Origin: Actinocrispum wychmicini
GTDB taxonomy: Bacteria > Actinomycetota > Actinomycetes > Mycobacteriales > Pseudonocardiaceae
Direction: 5' to 3'
Assembly (NCBI RefSeq): GCF_004345645.1
Contig: NZ_SLWS01000007.1
Location: 558,001 to 622,000 of the forward strand
DNA: 64,000 bases
The notes below the pieces were generated by a model that made no database searches, was not told where the DNA came from, and saw only the letters and a list, made by a program, of their open reading frames with translations. Both the position numbers and the translations under genes were made by a program. Positions within the stretch are counted from its first letter, which is position 1. The number at the start of each line of letters is the position of its first letter. Below are positions 15,540 through 23,624 of the stretch, one piece after another.

Positions 15540-16597
15540 CGAAACCTGCTCTGTGGGTTCATCTGCTTGAATCGCCCCGGAGCGTCGACGCCCAGGTGTG
15601 ACCCGGTGTGATCGGCGTCGAGCACCACCGCGTGCGTGCCGGCGAAGACAGGCCTCGTGCCAAGGCCGGGCAGATGCTGCGTGAAACTCGCCGCGGCGCT
15701 ACCGCCCAGAGCGCCCGCTTTGCACGACAGCAGCACCAAGGGCACGCTCGGCATCTCATGTACCGCCTGCTGAAAATAGTCGTTACTGGCGACTATTCGG
15801 GCGTAGGGGGCTCCCTTCACACGGATCGTCATGGTTGTCGAGCCGTCGGCCAGCACATGCGTGGCCGCACCGGGCGGCTTTTCCAAACCTGGGGCCAGCG
15901 GGACGTTCACGGTGAACTCGTGCTTGTCCGCGTGCGCGCTGGCATAGACGGCATGATGAAGGCGACCGTTCAGGTTTGTGCGAAAGGTGCCGAGCACCTG
16001 ATCCGTACGAGGATCGACGGACCGCACCCGGGAGCGGGAACTCAGCTGTTGTGTCCATTGTGGATCAACGTGCTCGTCGTCCGGCTGGGTCGGAAAGACG
16101 GTGCCCAACGTGCGGCCCTTGTTCCGCAGCGGCAGGGCATAGGCGTCGCCTGGCTGGAGGTAGCGGGTCCGCCCGTCGTGGCCGCGTCCGGCGATCATCT
16201 CGGGCAGGTCCGGCCGGGGGTTCGTCCTGGTGGGTCGGAGGTTCTGGTGCGCCTGCTGGTACTCCCGCTCGGCCTGCGACGGGGCGACCGGCCGAGGTGC
16301 ACGCGGCGGCACGGGCCGAAGCCGCTCCCGCGCCTGCTGGTACTCCAGCTCCGCCGGCGACGGCCGGACCGGCTGAGGCACCCGCGGCGGCACCGGCCGA
16401 AGCCGCTCCCGCGCCTCCTGGTACATCCGCTCCGCCGACGACGAACCGGCCGCTTTGGGGAAGCGGATGCCCGCGGTCAGGCCGGTGGCCTTGCCGACCT
16501 GTGCGCGCAGGGCGCCTTGTGACGCTGCGGCACCGCGGGCGGCCGCGGACACCCCGCGAGACGGTGAACGTGACGTTGAGCGAGACGATCCGGGCAT
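15536..16597 (-). CDS. putative type VII effector with single-Cys C-terminal domain
   Basis: Protein of 353 residues. N-terminal 50 residues are Ser/Arg/Ala-rich. Residues 55-129 hold three 27-residue repeats starting AE(R/L)xYQ(E/Q)A. The C-terminal domain (about 140-353) contains the only Cys of the protein, Cys292, in VPLVLLSCKAGALGG, followed by ASFTQHL and a strand VFAGTHAVVLD. This strand-Cys-Gly pattern resembles the catalytic-Cys region of caspase/CHAT-like and 'lonely Cys' domains found in actinobacterial polymorphic toxins (inference). Position among type VII substrates, with a small SseB-like gene overlapping its 3' end, fits an effector and partner. No signal peptide. Confidence 0.6.
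   Translation of the reverse strand: MPGSSRSTSRSPSRGVSAAARGAAASQGALRAQVGKATGLTAGIRFPKAAGSSSAERMYQEARERLRPVPPRVPQPVRPSPAELEYQQARERLRPVPPRAPRPVAPSQAEREYQQAHQNLRPTRTNPRPDLPEMIAGRGHDGRTRYLQPGDAYALPLRNKGRTLGTVFPTQPDDEHVDPQWTQQLSSRSRVRSVDPRTDQVLGTFRTNLNGRLHHAVYASAHADKHEFTVNVPLAPGLEKPPGAATHVLADGSTTMTIRVKGAPYARIVASNDYFQQAVHEMPSVPLVLLSCKAGALGGSAAASFTQHLPGLGTRPVFAGTHAVVLDADHTGSHLGVDAPGRFKQMNPQSRFR
16211..16435 (-). repeat. three 81-bp (27-residue) in-frame repeats
   Basis: Three tandem copies within the putative effector gene. Units begin AERMYQEARERLRPVPPR, AELEYQQARERLRPVPPR and AEREYQQAHQNLRP. Units 1 and 2 are nearly identical; unit 3 has diverged and is truncated. The product would be a Pro/Arg-rich helical linker. 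Confidence 0.85.
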
Positions 16598-16600
16598 CGG

Positions 16601-17209
16601 CTACACCCATCTCGCGATGACGGCGGCCGAGTCGGCGAGCACGTCGGCCAGTGCGCCCGAGTCGGCATTGAGCACGGCGTAGTAGGCCGGCAGCCGGCCG
16701 ATGAGGTCGTTCACGCAGCCCGCGACGGCCGCCTGGATGCTCGCCCGTGCGGTGCCGGCCATGTCGCCCGCCGACTCCACAATGGACACGATGCAGTCGG
16801 CCGCCTCCGCCAGCGCGGCCAGGCCGCCGTGCTGGCCGGTCGCGTGGCGCCGGTAGCCCTCGGCCGCCGGCCCGCGCCATTCCATGGTGTGCTTGCGCGC
16901 CGTGCCGTCGAGGCCGGCGCCGGCCTGGCGGGCCAGTTCCGCCACCCGCCGCCAGCGCTGGACGTAGTCGGCGACCGCCGCCGGGTCACCGGCGAACCAC
17001 TGCTGGGCCTCGCGCATCGGCGCGAGCTGCTCGACCAGGCCGGGAATGCCCGCCCTGGACAGCACCTCGACCGGATCCGGCGCTGCGCCGAGGCGGCCGA
17101 CGCCGTTCACCGCCATACCCGCGTCCGGATGCACCCAGTCGCCGTCACGCACCGCCGCGCTGATGTCCGCGAGCTGAGCGGCGATCACGTAACCGGAGTC
17201 AGCACTCAT
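16601..17209 (-). CDS. WXG100-superfamily-like type VII substrate
   Basis: Protein of 202 residues with an all-helical pattern. A WRG turn (TMEWRGPAAEGYRRH, about 110-124) lies between two long helices, as in WXG100/PPE-like helical hairpins. The first 100 residues form an additional helical module. ATG 17209 overlaps the stop of the EspC-like gene by 4 bases. The product probably dimerises with the adjacent EspC-like protein before export (inference from operon pairing). A longer upstream in-frame stretch lies inside the EspC-like gene and is excluded. Confidence 0.72.
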   Translation of the reverse strand: MSADSGYVIAAQLADISAAVRDGDWVHPDAGMAVNGVGRLGAAPDPVEVLSRAGIPGLVEQLAPMREAQQWFAGDPAAVADYVQRWRRVAELARQAGAGLDGTARKHTMEWRGPAAEGYRRHATGQHGGLAALAEAADCIVSIVESAGDMAGTARASIQAAVAGCVNDLIGRLPAYYAVLNADSGALADVLADSAAVIARWV

Positions 17210-17502
17210 GACAGCTCCGCCGCGTTGTAGGAGTCCACCTGGTCGTACGCGACGGCCGTGGCGTGCACGCCCGTCCTGCTCGCGGCGACCGACTCGACGC
17301 CGGACCGGAACGCTTCCTGGGCGGTCTCGGCCAGCGGCGCGACCATCGCCGCGATCGGGCCGCCACACGGGCCGAACGCGGACGGCGACAGGTGGGCCGC
17401 CAGCGCCGCCGCCAATGCGTCCTGGAGCTGGTCCAGCACGCCGCCCAAGTGCTGGGCGTGGGTCACCAGCGCGCTCGACTCGACCTCAAATCCGGCCGGC
17501 AT
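17206..17502 (-). CDS. EspC-like small type VII secretion target
   Basis: Helical protein of 98 residues. It begins MPAGFEVESSALVTHAQHLGG, a pattern of EspC/excreted-virulence-factor-like proteins, and ends with a second helix (RTGVHATAVAYDQVDSYN). There is no WXG in the turn, which instead is SPSAFGPCGG. It would pair with the WRG-containing protein encoded by the overlapping next gene. Upstream spacing of 18 bases to the Pro-rich gene keeps it in the operon. Confidence 0.75.
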   Translation of the reverse strand: MPAGFEVESSALVTHAQHLGGVLDQLQDALAAALAAHLSPSAFGPCGGPIAAMVAPLAETAQEAFRSGVESVAASRTGVHATAVAYDQVDSYNAAELS

Positions 17503-17520
17503 CGGCGATCCTTTCCCTGG

Positions 17521-18903
17521 TCATCGGCGTTTCTCCGGCGGCTGGGCGCCGATCACCGGCGGCGGCGGGTTCCCGTCCGGCGCCGCGAAGACCTCTTCGC
17601 CCTTGATGTAGCCCGCCGACTTGCGTTCCTTCTCGCCGCCCTGGCCGCCGCCGGCCGCCGAACCACCCATGGGCGGCATCGCCATGCCACCCGCCCCGGG
17701 TCGAGCAGTTGCACCAGCGGCACTACCGGCCGGTGGCGGGCCGGTGACCGGCGCGGCGCCGGTCGCCATGGGGGCGCCGGCCGGGCCGTTCCCGGGGCCG
17801 AAACCCCCACCGCCGCCCGGATGCGGCATCGCGGCCGACCCGCCGCCGGACAGGGGCACCGCGGCTGCCTCCGACACCCGGGGCGTTCCGCTCGACGGCA
17901 CCTCCGGCGCCCGAGGGATCCCGCCGGGTGGCATCCCCGAAGTCCCGCCCGGCGTCCGGGGGACCTCACCCATGGGAACCCGCACGGGCTGACCTTCGCC
18001 CGCCCCTGGCAGCCTCGGCATCGCCGGCGACGATGGCGTCACGGGCATGCCCGACCCCGGCGGTCTCGGCATGGCCGGCACCGGCGGCATGGCGGGCGTC
18101 CGCGCCAGACCTCCCTGCGGCATGGTCGGCATCGGTGGCACGGCGGGCGTCCGCGCCAGACCTCCCTGCGGCACCGTCGGCATCGGTGGCACGGCGGGCG
18201 TCCGCGCCAGACCTCCCTGCGGCATGGTCGGCATCGCGGGCGTCCGTGCCGGATCTCCCTGCGGCATCTTCGGTATAGCCGGCATAGCGGGCATGGCCGG
18301 CCGGCCGCCCGGCATCGACGGATCGACGCCGGCGGGCCGGGTGGCGCCCGGGCCGTCCGTTGTGGGCCGAACGATCGGCCGGGGCAGCTTCGGCGCGCCG
18401 GGACCGCCGCCCAGGCCGGCGGGAAGGTCCACCATGGCCGGGAGCGGAGTGATCACCGGCCGTCCGGAGTCGTCCCAGGGCCCACCGGACCTTTGCGGCC
18501 CGGTCACCGGCATCGGGCCGTCCCGCCACGCACCCGATCCGCTCGGCCCGATCCCCCCAGGCACCCGCGTCGGCCCGCTGGGATCCGTCTCATCGTTGTA
18601 GACGCCGCCGAACATGTCGGCGTTCCGCTGGTCCATGGCTTCGTACTCGGCGGCGGTCTGCTTCGTGCCGGCGGCGGCGTTGCGCACCGCCGTCGCCGAC
18701 GAGCCCATCAGCCCGCACATCCGGTCGGCGCTGGTCTTGGCCGCCGCGGCGAACTCCGTGGCCGCGGTGCCGAACATGGCCGGCCCCAACTCCAGGGTGC
18801 CGACGTTCTGCCCGCTCTCGTCCAGGATCTCGGCGCGGCTCGCCAGCCGGCCGCCGAACGCGCTCAGCGCGGCCGTCACCACTGCGAAACCGTCGTCGCT
18901 CAT
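17521..18903 (-). CDS. proline/methionine-rich type VII substrate with 17-residue repeats
   Basis: Protein of 460 residues. Residues 1-95 form a WXG-like helical N-domain (ALSAFGGRL ... TAAEYEAMDQRNADMFGGVY). The rest is low-complexity Gly/Pro/Met, including tandem 17-residue units of the form GGLARTPAVPPMPT(V/M)PQ. The last 25 residues (KGEEVFAA..., PPPPVIGAQPPEKRR) match the C-terminal tail of the PPE-like protein of the same operon, so the tail is probably functional. ATGA overlap with the upstream gene. Probably secreted or surface-associated; function unknown. Confidence 0.75.
   Translation of the reverse strand: MSDDGFAVVTAALSAFGGRLASRAEILDESGQNVGTLELGPAMFGTAATEFAAAAKTSADRMCGLMGSSATAVRNAAAGTKQTAAEYEAMDQRNADMFGGVYNDETDPSGPTRVPGGIGPSGSGAWRDGPMPVTGPQRSGGPWDDSGRPVITPLPAMVDLPAGLGGGPGAPKLPRPIVRPTTDGPGATRPAGVDPSMPGGRPAMPAMPAIPKMPQGDPARTPAMPTMPQGGLARTPAVPPMPTVPQGGLARTPAVPPMPTMPQGGLARTPAMPPVPAMPRPPGSGMPVTPSSPAMPRLPGAGEGQPVRVPMGEVPRTPGGTSGMPPGGIPRAPEVPSSGTPRVSEAAAVPLSGGGSAAMPHPGGGGGFGPGNGPAGAPMATGAAPVTGPPPAGSAAGATARPGAGGMAMPPMGGSAAGGGQGGEKERKSAGYIKGEEVFAAPDGNPPPPVIGAQPPEKRR
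18091..18264 (-). repeat. 51-bp tandem repeats coding 17-residue Pro/Met units
   Basis: The sequence GGCGGGCGTCCGCGCCAGAC recurs at 18091, 18142 and 18193 (51-base period). A diverged copy about 42 bases further lacks three codons. All copies are in frame, so copy number can change without breaking the gene. Confidence 0.88.
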
Positions 18904-19670
18904 GCCGGGCTCACCCCCTTCGCGCCGACCGCCTTCTCGAAGCGGGCCAACGACGTCACGATGTCGCCCGAGATCTCCTCAAGCGTGCCGAGCCGGCCGA
19001 CCTGCCGCCCGAGCGCCTCCTTCAGCATCACGATCCGCCGGGTGCACTTGATCACCGTGGTCACCGCGGCGATGACCGCCCCCGCGATGAAGATCGCGAT
19101 CGACGCGCCGAACGTCCAGAAGGCCAGTGCGATCGCGGCGATCGCGCCCGGGATCAGGTCCGAGATCGTGTTCACGATCAGGTCGCGGACCACCTGGCGC
19201 AGGGTGATCACCATGCCGCCGGACACCGCGAGCAGCGTGCCGAAGCCGCCGACCGCTTTGGACAGCCCGGCGATCTCGTCGCGCAGCAGCTTCATGCTCG
19301 ACCGGTAGGCGTCGGCCGCGCCGCCGGTCCAGTCCTGCAGGCTGGTGATGTCGTCCCGCTGGTCGCGGGCCAGGAACTTCAGGTCGTCGGAGACCTTCGC
19401 CAACCGGTCCACGTCGGCCTGGATGGCCGCCGGGTTGCCCTGCAGCTTGTCGATCGGCTCGCGGATGAAGCCGATGCTGTCCACCAGCCAGCCGACACCC
19501 GCGCTGAACAGCGACGCCACCGGGTCGGTCGTGCTGGTGTCCGAGCCGCCGACGTTGCCCATGCCCTCGATCACGTGGCCGAAGATCGGCACGCCCTCGT
19601 TCTTGCTCTCGTTCTCGAGCTTCGTCACCCGGCTCTCGATGCCGAGCGCGACACCCTCACCGGCGGTCAC
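18900..19670 (-). CDS. WXG100-like protein with hydrophobic C-terminal segments
   Basis: Protein of about 256 residues. A helical N-half has the WXG motif in SLQDWTGGAADAYRS (about residue 113-127). Hydrophobic stretches follow: GTLLAVSGGMVITL, then LIPGAIAAIALAFWTFGASIAIFIAGAVIAA split as two or three possible TM segments. It resembles the N-terminal WXG modules of large actinobacterial polymorphic toxins, but here no toxin domain follows. I chose GTG 19670, giving a GTGA overlap with the YbaB stop as elsewhere in this operon; a GTG one codon earlier is possible. Confidence 0.72.
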   Translation of the reverse strand: MTAGEGVALGIESRVTKLENESKNEGVPIFGHVIEGMGNVGGSDTSTTDPVASLFSAGVGWLVDSIGFIREPIDKLQGNPAAIQADVDRLAKVSDDLKFLARDQRDDITSLQDWTGGAADAYRSSMKLLRDEIAGLSKAVGGFGTLLAVSGGMVITLRQVVRDLIVNTISDLIPGAIAAIALAFWTFGASIAIFIAGAVIAAVTTVIKCTRRIVMLKEALGRQVGRLGTLEEISGDIVTSLARFEKAVGAKGVSPA

Positions 19671-20122
19671 CACGGCCTCATCTCCTCCTCGTCGTCATCG
19701 GCCGCCGGCGGCACCGGGGCCGCAGCGCGGGGTGCTGGTGGCTCCTCCTGCGGAAACGGTTCGGTCGTCGCACTGTCGTCGGGGTCGTCGGGCGGCTGGT
19801 AGGTGGCGAACATGCGCATCGCCTCGGTGCCAGCGCCGAGTGGCGCGAACGCCTCGGCCACGTTCGCGGCGGCCCGCCGCTGGGCGCGGCCGACGGTCTG
19901 CATGATCAACCCGGCGAGCTGCGTGGGGGTGCGCTCGCCGGCCCGGTGACCGAGGCTCAGGCCCTGCAGTCCGCCGTTGGGCCCGATGGTGACCACGACC
20001 GCCTCGTCCGGCGAGCTCATCGTGACCGTCGCGTTCTCCAGACCCTCGTGCAGCACCGCGACCTTGCGTTGCAGGTCGTCCATTGTGGACTGAATGTCGG
20101 TCACCCAGCTGTCCGGTTGCAT
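19667..20122 (-). CDS. YbaB/EbfC-family protein (type VII operon, proximal copy)
   Basis: Protein of 151 residues. YbaB-like core: helix (STMDDLQRKVAVLHEGLENA), beta hairpin (DEAVVVTIGPNGGLQGLSL), helix (TQLAGLIMQTVGRAQRRAAANV). The C-terminal tail is Pro- and Asp/Glu-rich and ends MRPW, like its paralogue at the end of the operon. Located 15 bases after the EspG-like gene. It may bind nucleic acid or act as an ESX accessory; the conserved tail suggests a protein contact (inference). Confidence 0.8.
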   Translation of the reverse strand: MQPDSWVTDIQSTMDDLQRKVAVLHEGLENATVTMSSPDEAVVVTIGPNGGLQGLSLGHRAGERTPTQLAGLIMQTVGRAQRRAAANVAEAFAPLGAGTEAMRMFATYQPPDDPDDSATTEPFPQEEPPAPRAAAPVPPAADDDEEEMRPW

Positions 20123-20137
20123 CCGGCTTTCCCTCCG

Positions 20138-20845
20138 TCAGTGGTCGGTCGCGGCGAGCATGTGCTCCAGCCGCGCGATGATCCGGTCGTTGTTCGCCGG
20201 CGCGAAACTCACCCACTCGCCTTCCCGCACGGCGAGATAGCGCCCTTTGTCGGTGTCGAACCACGACAGCAACGTCGCGCCCCGCCGCATCACGGTGCTC
20301 TGCGGCGCGCGAGTGCTCAGCCCGAACTGGCCGCCGCGCAGGTGGTCACCGGCCAACTCGGCCAGCTCCCATTCGGCGGCCCTGTCCAGCGCGTCCCAGC
20401 GCAGGGACAGCGCCTTGCCCGGTCCGGGCGCGCTCGGCGGCAACAGGGTCGCGGCCGAACGCGCCAACGCGGTCGTCCGGATCTCGGACAGGGCCACGCG
20501 CTCGTTGTTCAACGTGGCGAGCACCGCGCTGTGACCGTCGCTGGCGGCCAACGCGCGCACGCTCGTGTCGATGTAGCCGACGATGTCGATCGACACCTGG
20601 TGCCGCGCGAGCACCCGCAGGATCGAATCCAGCCCGACGTCGAGTCGCCCCCGAGGGAACATTCCCCGGTCCCGCAACGCGTCGTAGACCTGGACGCGGA
20701 CACGTTCGCGGTGCGAGGCGTAGCGGCCGACGCTCGGCACGTCGACCGGATACGGCATGCGGCCAAGGCCAAGATCGGACCACAGGATCTCGTACTCCGC
20801 CGACGACAGCTCGAAATCCGCCGCGACCATCCCGTGCAGGGCCAC
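20138..20845 (-). CDS. EspG-family ESX secretion chaperone
   Basis: Soluble protein of 235 residues of the EspG family. EspG proteins bind the tip of PPE proteins in the cytosol and keep PE/PPE pairs soluble before ESX export. The sequence shows the family pattern: an N-terminal strand-helix (ADFELSSAEYEILWSDLG), mid-region VDIVGYIDT-like strand, ALAASDGHSAVLATL, and a C-terminal helix (NNDRIIARLEHMLA). GTG 20845 has GGAGG 8 bases upstream, overlapping the end of the PPE gene. It directly follows its presumed PPE client. Confidence 0.85.
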   Translation of the reverse strand: MALHGMVAADFELSSAEYEILWSDLGLGRMPYPVDVPSVGRYASHRERVRVQVYDALRDRGMFPRGRLDVGLDSILRVLARHQVSIDIVGYIDTSVRALAASDGHSAVLATLNNERVALSEIRTTALARSAATLLPPSAPGPGKALSLRWDALDRAAEWELAELAGDHLRGGQFGLSTRAPQSTVMRRGATLLSWFDTDKGRYLAVREGEWVSFAPANNDRIIARLEHMLAATDH

Positions 20846-20847
20846 GG

Positions 20848-22203
20848 CTACCGCCTCCGCTCGGGTGGACCGCCGATCACCGGCGGCGGGAGATGCTCGT
20901 CGTCGATCGCGAAGATGTTGTCGCCCTTGAGATAGCGGGCCACGGCGTGCTCGCGGTCCTCGTCGCCGCGGCCGGCGCCCGCGCCGCCCATCGGTCCGGT
21001 GCCCCCGGCGCCACCGTGTGTGCCGCCCCGGCTCGCCGACTGCCGTGCCACGTCCTCGGCGAACGGCGTGGCCGACGCGACGGGTCCCCGCCCCGCCTGG
21101 CCGGTGCTCTTGGCCGCTGCCTCGGCGGGCGGCGCGCTCGGACCGACAGTGGGTGCCGCCGAACGCGGTGCCTGGGCCGGCTCGGGTGCCGGCCACACCG
21201 AACCGCCACCCGGTGGAGCCGCTTGTGCCGCAGGAGGAACGACTTGCGGCAGCGGATACCGGTCGGGCGTCGGAACGGGGCCGGGCACACCTGGCGGCAC
21301 AGTTGACGGCATGGTCGGCGGCACGACCTGGCTCGGCGCGGTGACCGGCGGCGGAGAATACGGCGGGGAGTAGGGCAGCGCAGCCGATGGCGGTGGGGAG
21401 TATGGCGGCACAATCGGTTGCGGCGGCCCATATGTCGGCCCATGTGACGGCCCATATGTCGGCACTGTCGCACCGTGGCTGGGCGGCGGGGTGGGAGCCG
21501 CGCCGGGAACCACTGGTTGAGCGGCGGGGGGATACCCAGTGGACGGTCCCGGCGCGGCGGCTGGTGGGGCGCTCGGCTCGCGATGCGGCCCGAAGCCGGG
21601 GTCGAGCCGCGTCATCGTCAGCGCGTCCGGGCCGTCGGGAGCGGCCACCTCGCCGGGGAGATGGAACCGCGGCGTGTCGTCGTCGATTTCCCGCGCACGC
21701 GTGGAAACCTCGTTCATCACCCGTACGGCCTGCTCGTGCGCGGCGCTGGCGCGGTCACTCCGAGCGCGCACGTCGTCGAGCGCTTTGACCAAGCCGGCGA
21801 AGCCGCCGGTGGTGAAACCCTGCCGCAGCAACTCGTCGGCGTTGAAGTCGTCCGGCTCAGGCATGCTGCGCTTGGCCATCTCCGCGGCGTCACCGAGCGC
21901 CGCGACGCGGTCGCCCAACTCGCTCGCGGTGACCGCGGCGCTCCGCCCCCATCCAGCCAGGTCGAGGGTGGCCGCACGGGCCGCCTCGGCCGCGGGGCCC
22001 TGCCAGCCGGACTCCGACGCGGTGATCCGGCTGGCCAGGTCGTCGCTGGCGTCGGCCAACTCCGCGCCGAGGTCGGTCCACTCCCGGGCCAGCTCGGCCG
22101 CCTGGGCCGGCTCGTTGCCGGCGTGCACCAGGTCGTAGAGCTCGCGGTGGGTGAACGCGGCCCAGTTCACGGGCTCGCCGAGGACCCGGTCGGCGGGGCT
22201 CAC
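20848..22203 (-). CDS. PPE-like type VII secretion substrate
   Basis: Protein of 451 residues. The N-domain has the Pseudonocardiaceae PPE pattern: NWAAFTHRELYDLVHAGNEP, then a WXG turn ESGWQGPAAEAA and long helices to about residue 190. The remainder is Pro-rich and probably disordered (many SPPP/YGP runs). The C-terminal tail (YLKGDNIFAIDDE..., PPPVIGGPPERRR) is shared with the repeat protein at 17521-18903. Start GTG 22203 gives a GTGA overlap with the preceding gene; a GTG at 22170 is an alternative. Expected to be recognised by the EspG-like chaperone encoded next. Confidence 0.83.
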   Translation of the reverse strand: MSPADRVLGEPVNWAAFTHRELYDLVHAGNEPAQAAELAREWTDLGAELADASDDLASRITASESGWQGPAAEAARAATLDLAGWGRSAAVTASELGDRVAALGDAAEMAKRSMPEPDDFNADELLRQGFTTGGFAGLVKALDDVRARSDRASAAHEQAVRVMNEVSTRAREIDDDTPRFHLPGEVAAPDGPDALTMTRLDPGFGPHREPSAPPAAAPGPSTGYPPAAQPVVPGAAPTPPPSHGATVPTYGPSHGPTYGPPQPIVPPYSPPPSAALPYSPPYSPPPVTAPSQVVPPTMPSTVPPGVPGPVPTPDRYPLPQVVPPAAQAAPPGGGSVWPAPEPAQAPRSAAPTVGPSAPPAEAAAKSTGQAGRGPVASATPFAEDVARQSASRGGTHGGAGGTGPMGGAGAGRGDEDREHAVARYLKGDNIFAIDDEHLPPPVIGGPPERRR

Positions 22204-22580
22204 CACGGCCGGATCCGGATCATCGCGGCCGCGCCGGCCTCGTCGGTCTCCCGGTGGTACCGGATGGCCGCACCGACCTGGCGGTGCGCGTCGAGCAACG
22301 TCTGGTGGTACTTGTCCAGCACGGCCAGCAACGACCGCGGGTCGCCGTCGGCGCGGCGCTGGAACTTGTCCGCCATGGCCTGGGCGACCTGGTGCGACCC
22401 GAGCGGCGCGCGGCGGGCCATCGCCCGCGCCTTGGCACGCATGGTGTCCACAGTTTCGGTCTGTGCCCACAGCGCTTCCTGGAGTCGCTGGGCGGCCTCG
22501 CCGTCCAACCACACCTCACCGGAATCCACGCCGGGCACCACTTCCGCCCGCGGCTGCGCGGTGCCGTCATCCTCGTACAA
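22200..22580 (-). CDS. small helical type VII secretion-associated protein, first gene of operon
   Basis: Protein of 126 residues, mainly two long helices (GEAAQRLQEALWAQTETVDTM; PRSLLAVLDKYHQTLLDAHRQVGAAI). Its size and position immediately before the PPE gene match a PE-like partner, although the sequence is not PE. It ends IRPW, the same final dipeptide as both YbaB proteins of the operon. Start TTG 22580 follows a GGGGG stretch; other in-frame starts are further in. Preceded by the shared promoter element at 22615-22668. Confidence 0.72.
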   Translation of the reverse strand: MYEDDGTAQPRAEVVPGVDSGEVWLDGEAAQRLQEALWAQTETVDTMRAKARAMARRAPLGSHQVAQAMADKFQRRADGDPRSLLAVLDKYHQTLLDAHRQVGAAIRYHRETDEAGAAAMIRIRPW

Positions 22581-22614
22581 CGAAGCCCCCTCGACTCACC
22601 GGGCTGACGCCTCG

Positions 22615-22668
22615 ACGCTAGGCCGTCCGGCCGATGCGGACCAGGCAGAACGACCGGCAGAAGTAGCT
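22615..22668 (-). promoter_or_regulatory. promoter of type VII operon with conserved upstream element
   Basis: Read on the minus strand: TAGCGT (-10, 22620-22615) preceded at fixed distance by CCTGGTC (22645-22639) and by TTCTGCC repeats 12 bases apart, then ACTTCTGCCGG. An imperfect inverted copy CCGGAAGAAAG lies just upstream (to 22678). The same arrangement with identical spacing occurs at 26697-26750 before another operon. The first gene starts about 28 bases after the expected transcription start. Confidence 0.65.
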
Positions 22669-22774
22669 TTCTTCCGGTTCGCGGTTTATCCGGCGTGGAT
22701 CGGCCATTGAATTCCGAAGGTTACCGTCGGGGAGTTTTCGTCAGCACGTTTTCGAAACAGGGGAATGCAAGTCC

Positions 22775-23620
22775 GTGAAACTCTCGCGCATTATCGCCGG
22801 AACCGTCGCCATCGCGGCGGCGACCACTTTGGCCGCCTGCGGTTCCGACGCCAAGAAGCCCGACGCCGCACCCAAGCCGGCGGCGGCCAGCCCGAGCGCG
22901 ACCACCGGTGGGAGCGGTGGTGGCGGCAAGTTCGTGGTCAAGTACGAGGAGCCGGCGAACCCGGCACTGAAGCCGATCGAGCAGCTGCTGAAGACCAACC
23001 AGGTGTACGAGAAGGGCGCGAAGGAAATGTCCGACCTGGTCAAGCTGGACCAGGACGTGCCGGTGATCGCCAAGGAGTGCGGCGAGGAGAACGCCTTCTG
23101 GGACCCGCAGAAAAAAGAGGTCCAGATGTGCTACGAGATGGCGCTGAAGCTGCAGACCGTGTTCGACGCGGACGCCGACAAGCAGACGCCGACCGAGCAG
23201 AACGTGGTGGGCGGGATGACCGCGATCCTGTTCCACGAGTTCGGCCACGGCTTCGCCAGCCTGTTCGACCTGCCGATCACCGGCAAGGAGGACGACGCGG
23301 TGGACCAGTTCTCCGCGGTGATCCTGACCATGGGCGAGGAGCCCCGGCACAAGATGGTGCAGGACGTCGCGAAGGTGTGGGGCCTGTTCGCCAAGGACGA
23401 GAAGGAGCTCTCCGCCGCCGCGTTCGCCGGTGAGCACTCGCTGAACGCCCAGCGCTCGTACAACTTCCTGTGCTGGATGTACGGGTCGGCCCCGGAGAAG
23501 TTCCAGGACGTGGTGGCGTCCGGTTCGCTGCCCGAGTCGCGCGCCGAACGCTGCCCTTCGGAGTACCAGAAGATGGCCGGCTCGTGGGTCAAGCTCCTGC
23601 AGCCGCACCTGAAGGGCTGA
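22775..23620 (+). CDS. DUF4344-family metallopeptidase lipoprotein
   Basis: Lipoprotein of 281 residues. The signal sequence ends LAAC with Cys22 as the lipidation site, followed by a Pro/Ala/Gly linker to about 51. The catalytic region has the zinc motif HEFGH (154-158) and downstream acidic KEDDAVDQF (171-179), the DUF4344 pattern, so a surface metalloprotease is likely. Substrate unknown. Start GTG 22775; no strong Shine-Dalgarno. Divergent from the type VII operon across 194 bases, so processing of exported proteins is conceivable but not shown. Ends at a strong hairpin. Confidence 0.85.
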   Translation: MKLSRIIAGTVAIAAATTLAACGSDAKKPDAAPKPAAASPSATTGGSGGGGKFVVKYEEPANPALKPIEQLLKTNQVYEKGAKEMSDLVKLDQDVPVIAKECGEENAFWDPQKKEVQMCYEMALKLQTVFDADADKQTPTEQNVVGGMTAILFHEFGHGFASLFDLPITGKEDDAVDQFSAVILTMGEEPRHKMVQDVAKVWGLFAKDEKELSAAAFAGEHSLNAQRSYNFLCWMYGSAPEKFQDVVASGSLPESRAERCPSEYQKMAGSWVKLLQPHLKG

Positions 23621-23624
23621 CGAA

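Noticed and set aside
17263..19308. Plus-strand frame of 681 codons with HRRHGGRPRQTSLR-like repeats
   Set aside because: The repeats mirror the 51-bp repeats of the real minus-strand gene; composition is extreme Arg/His and there is no domain.
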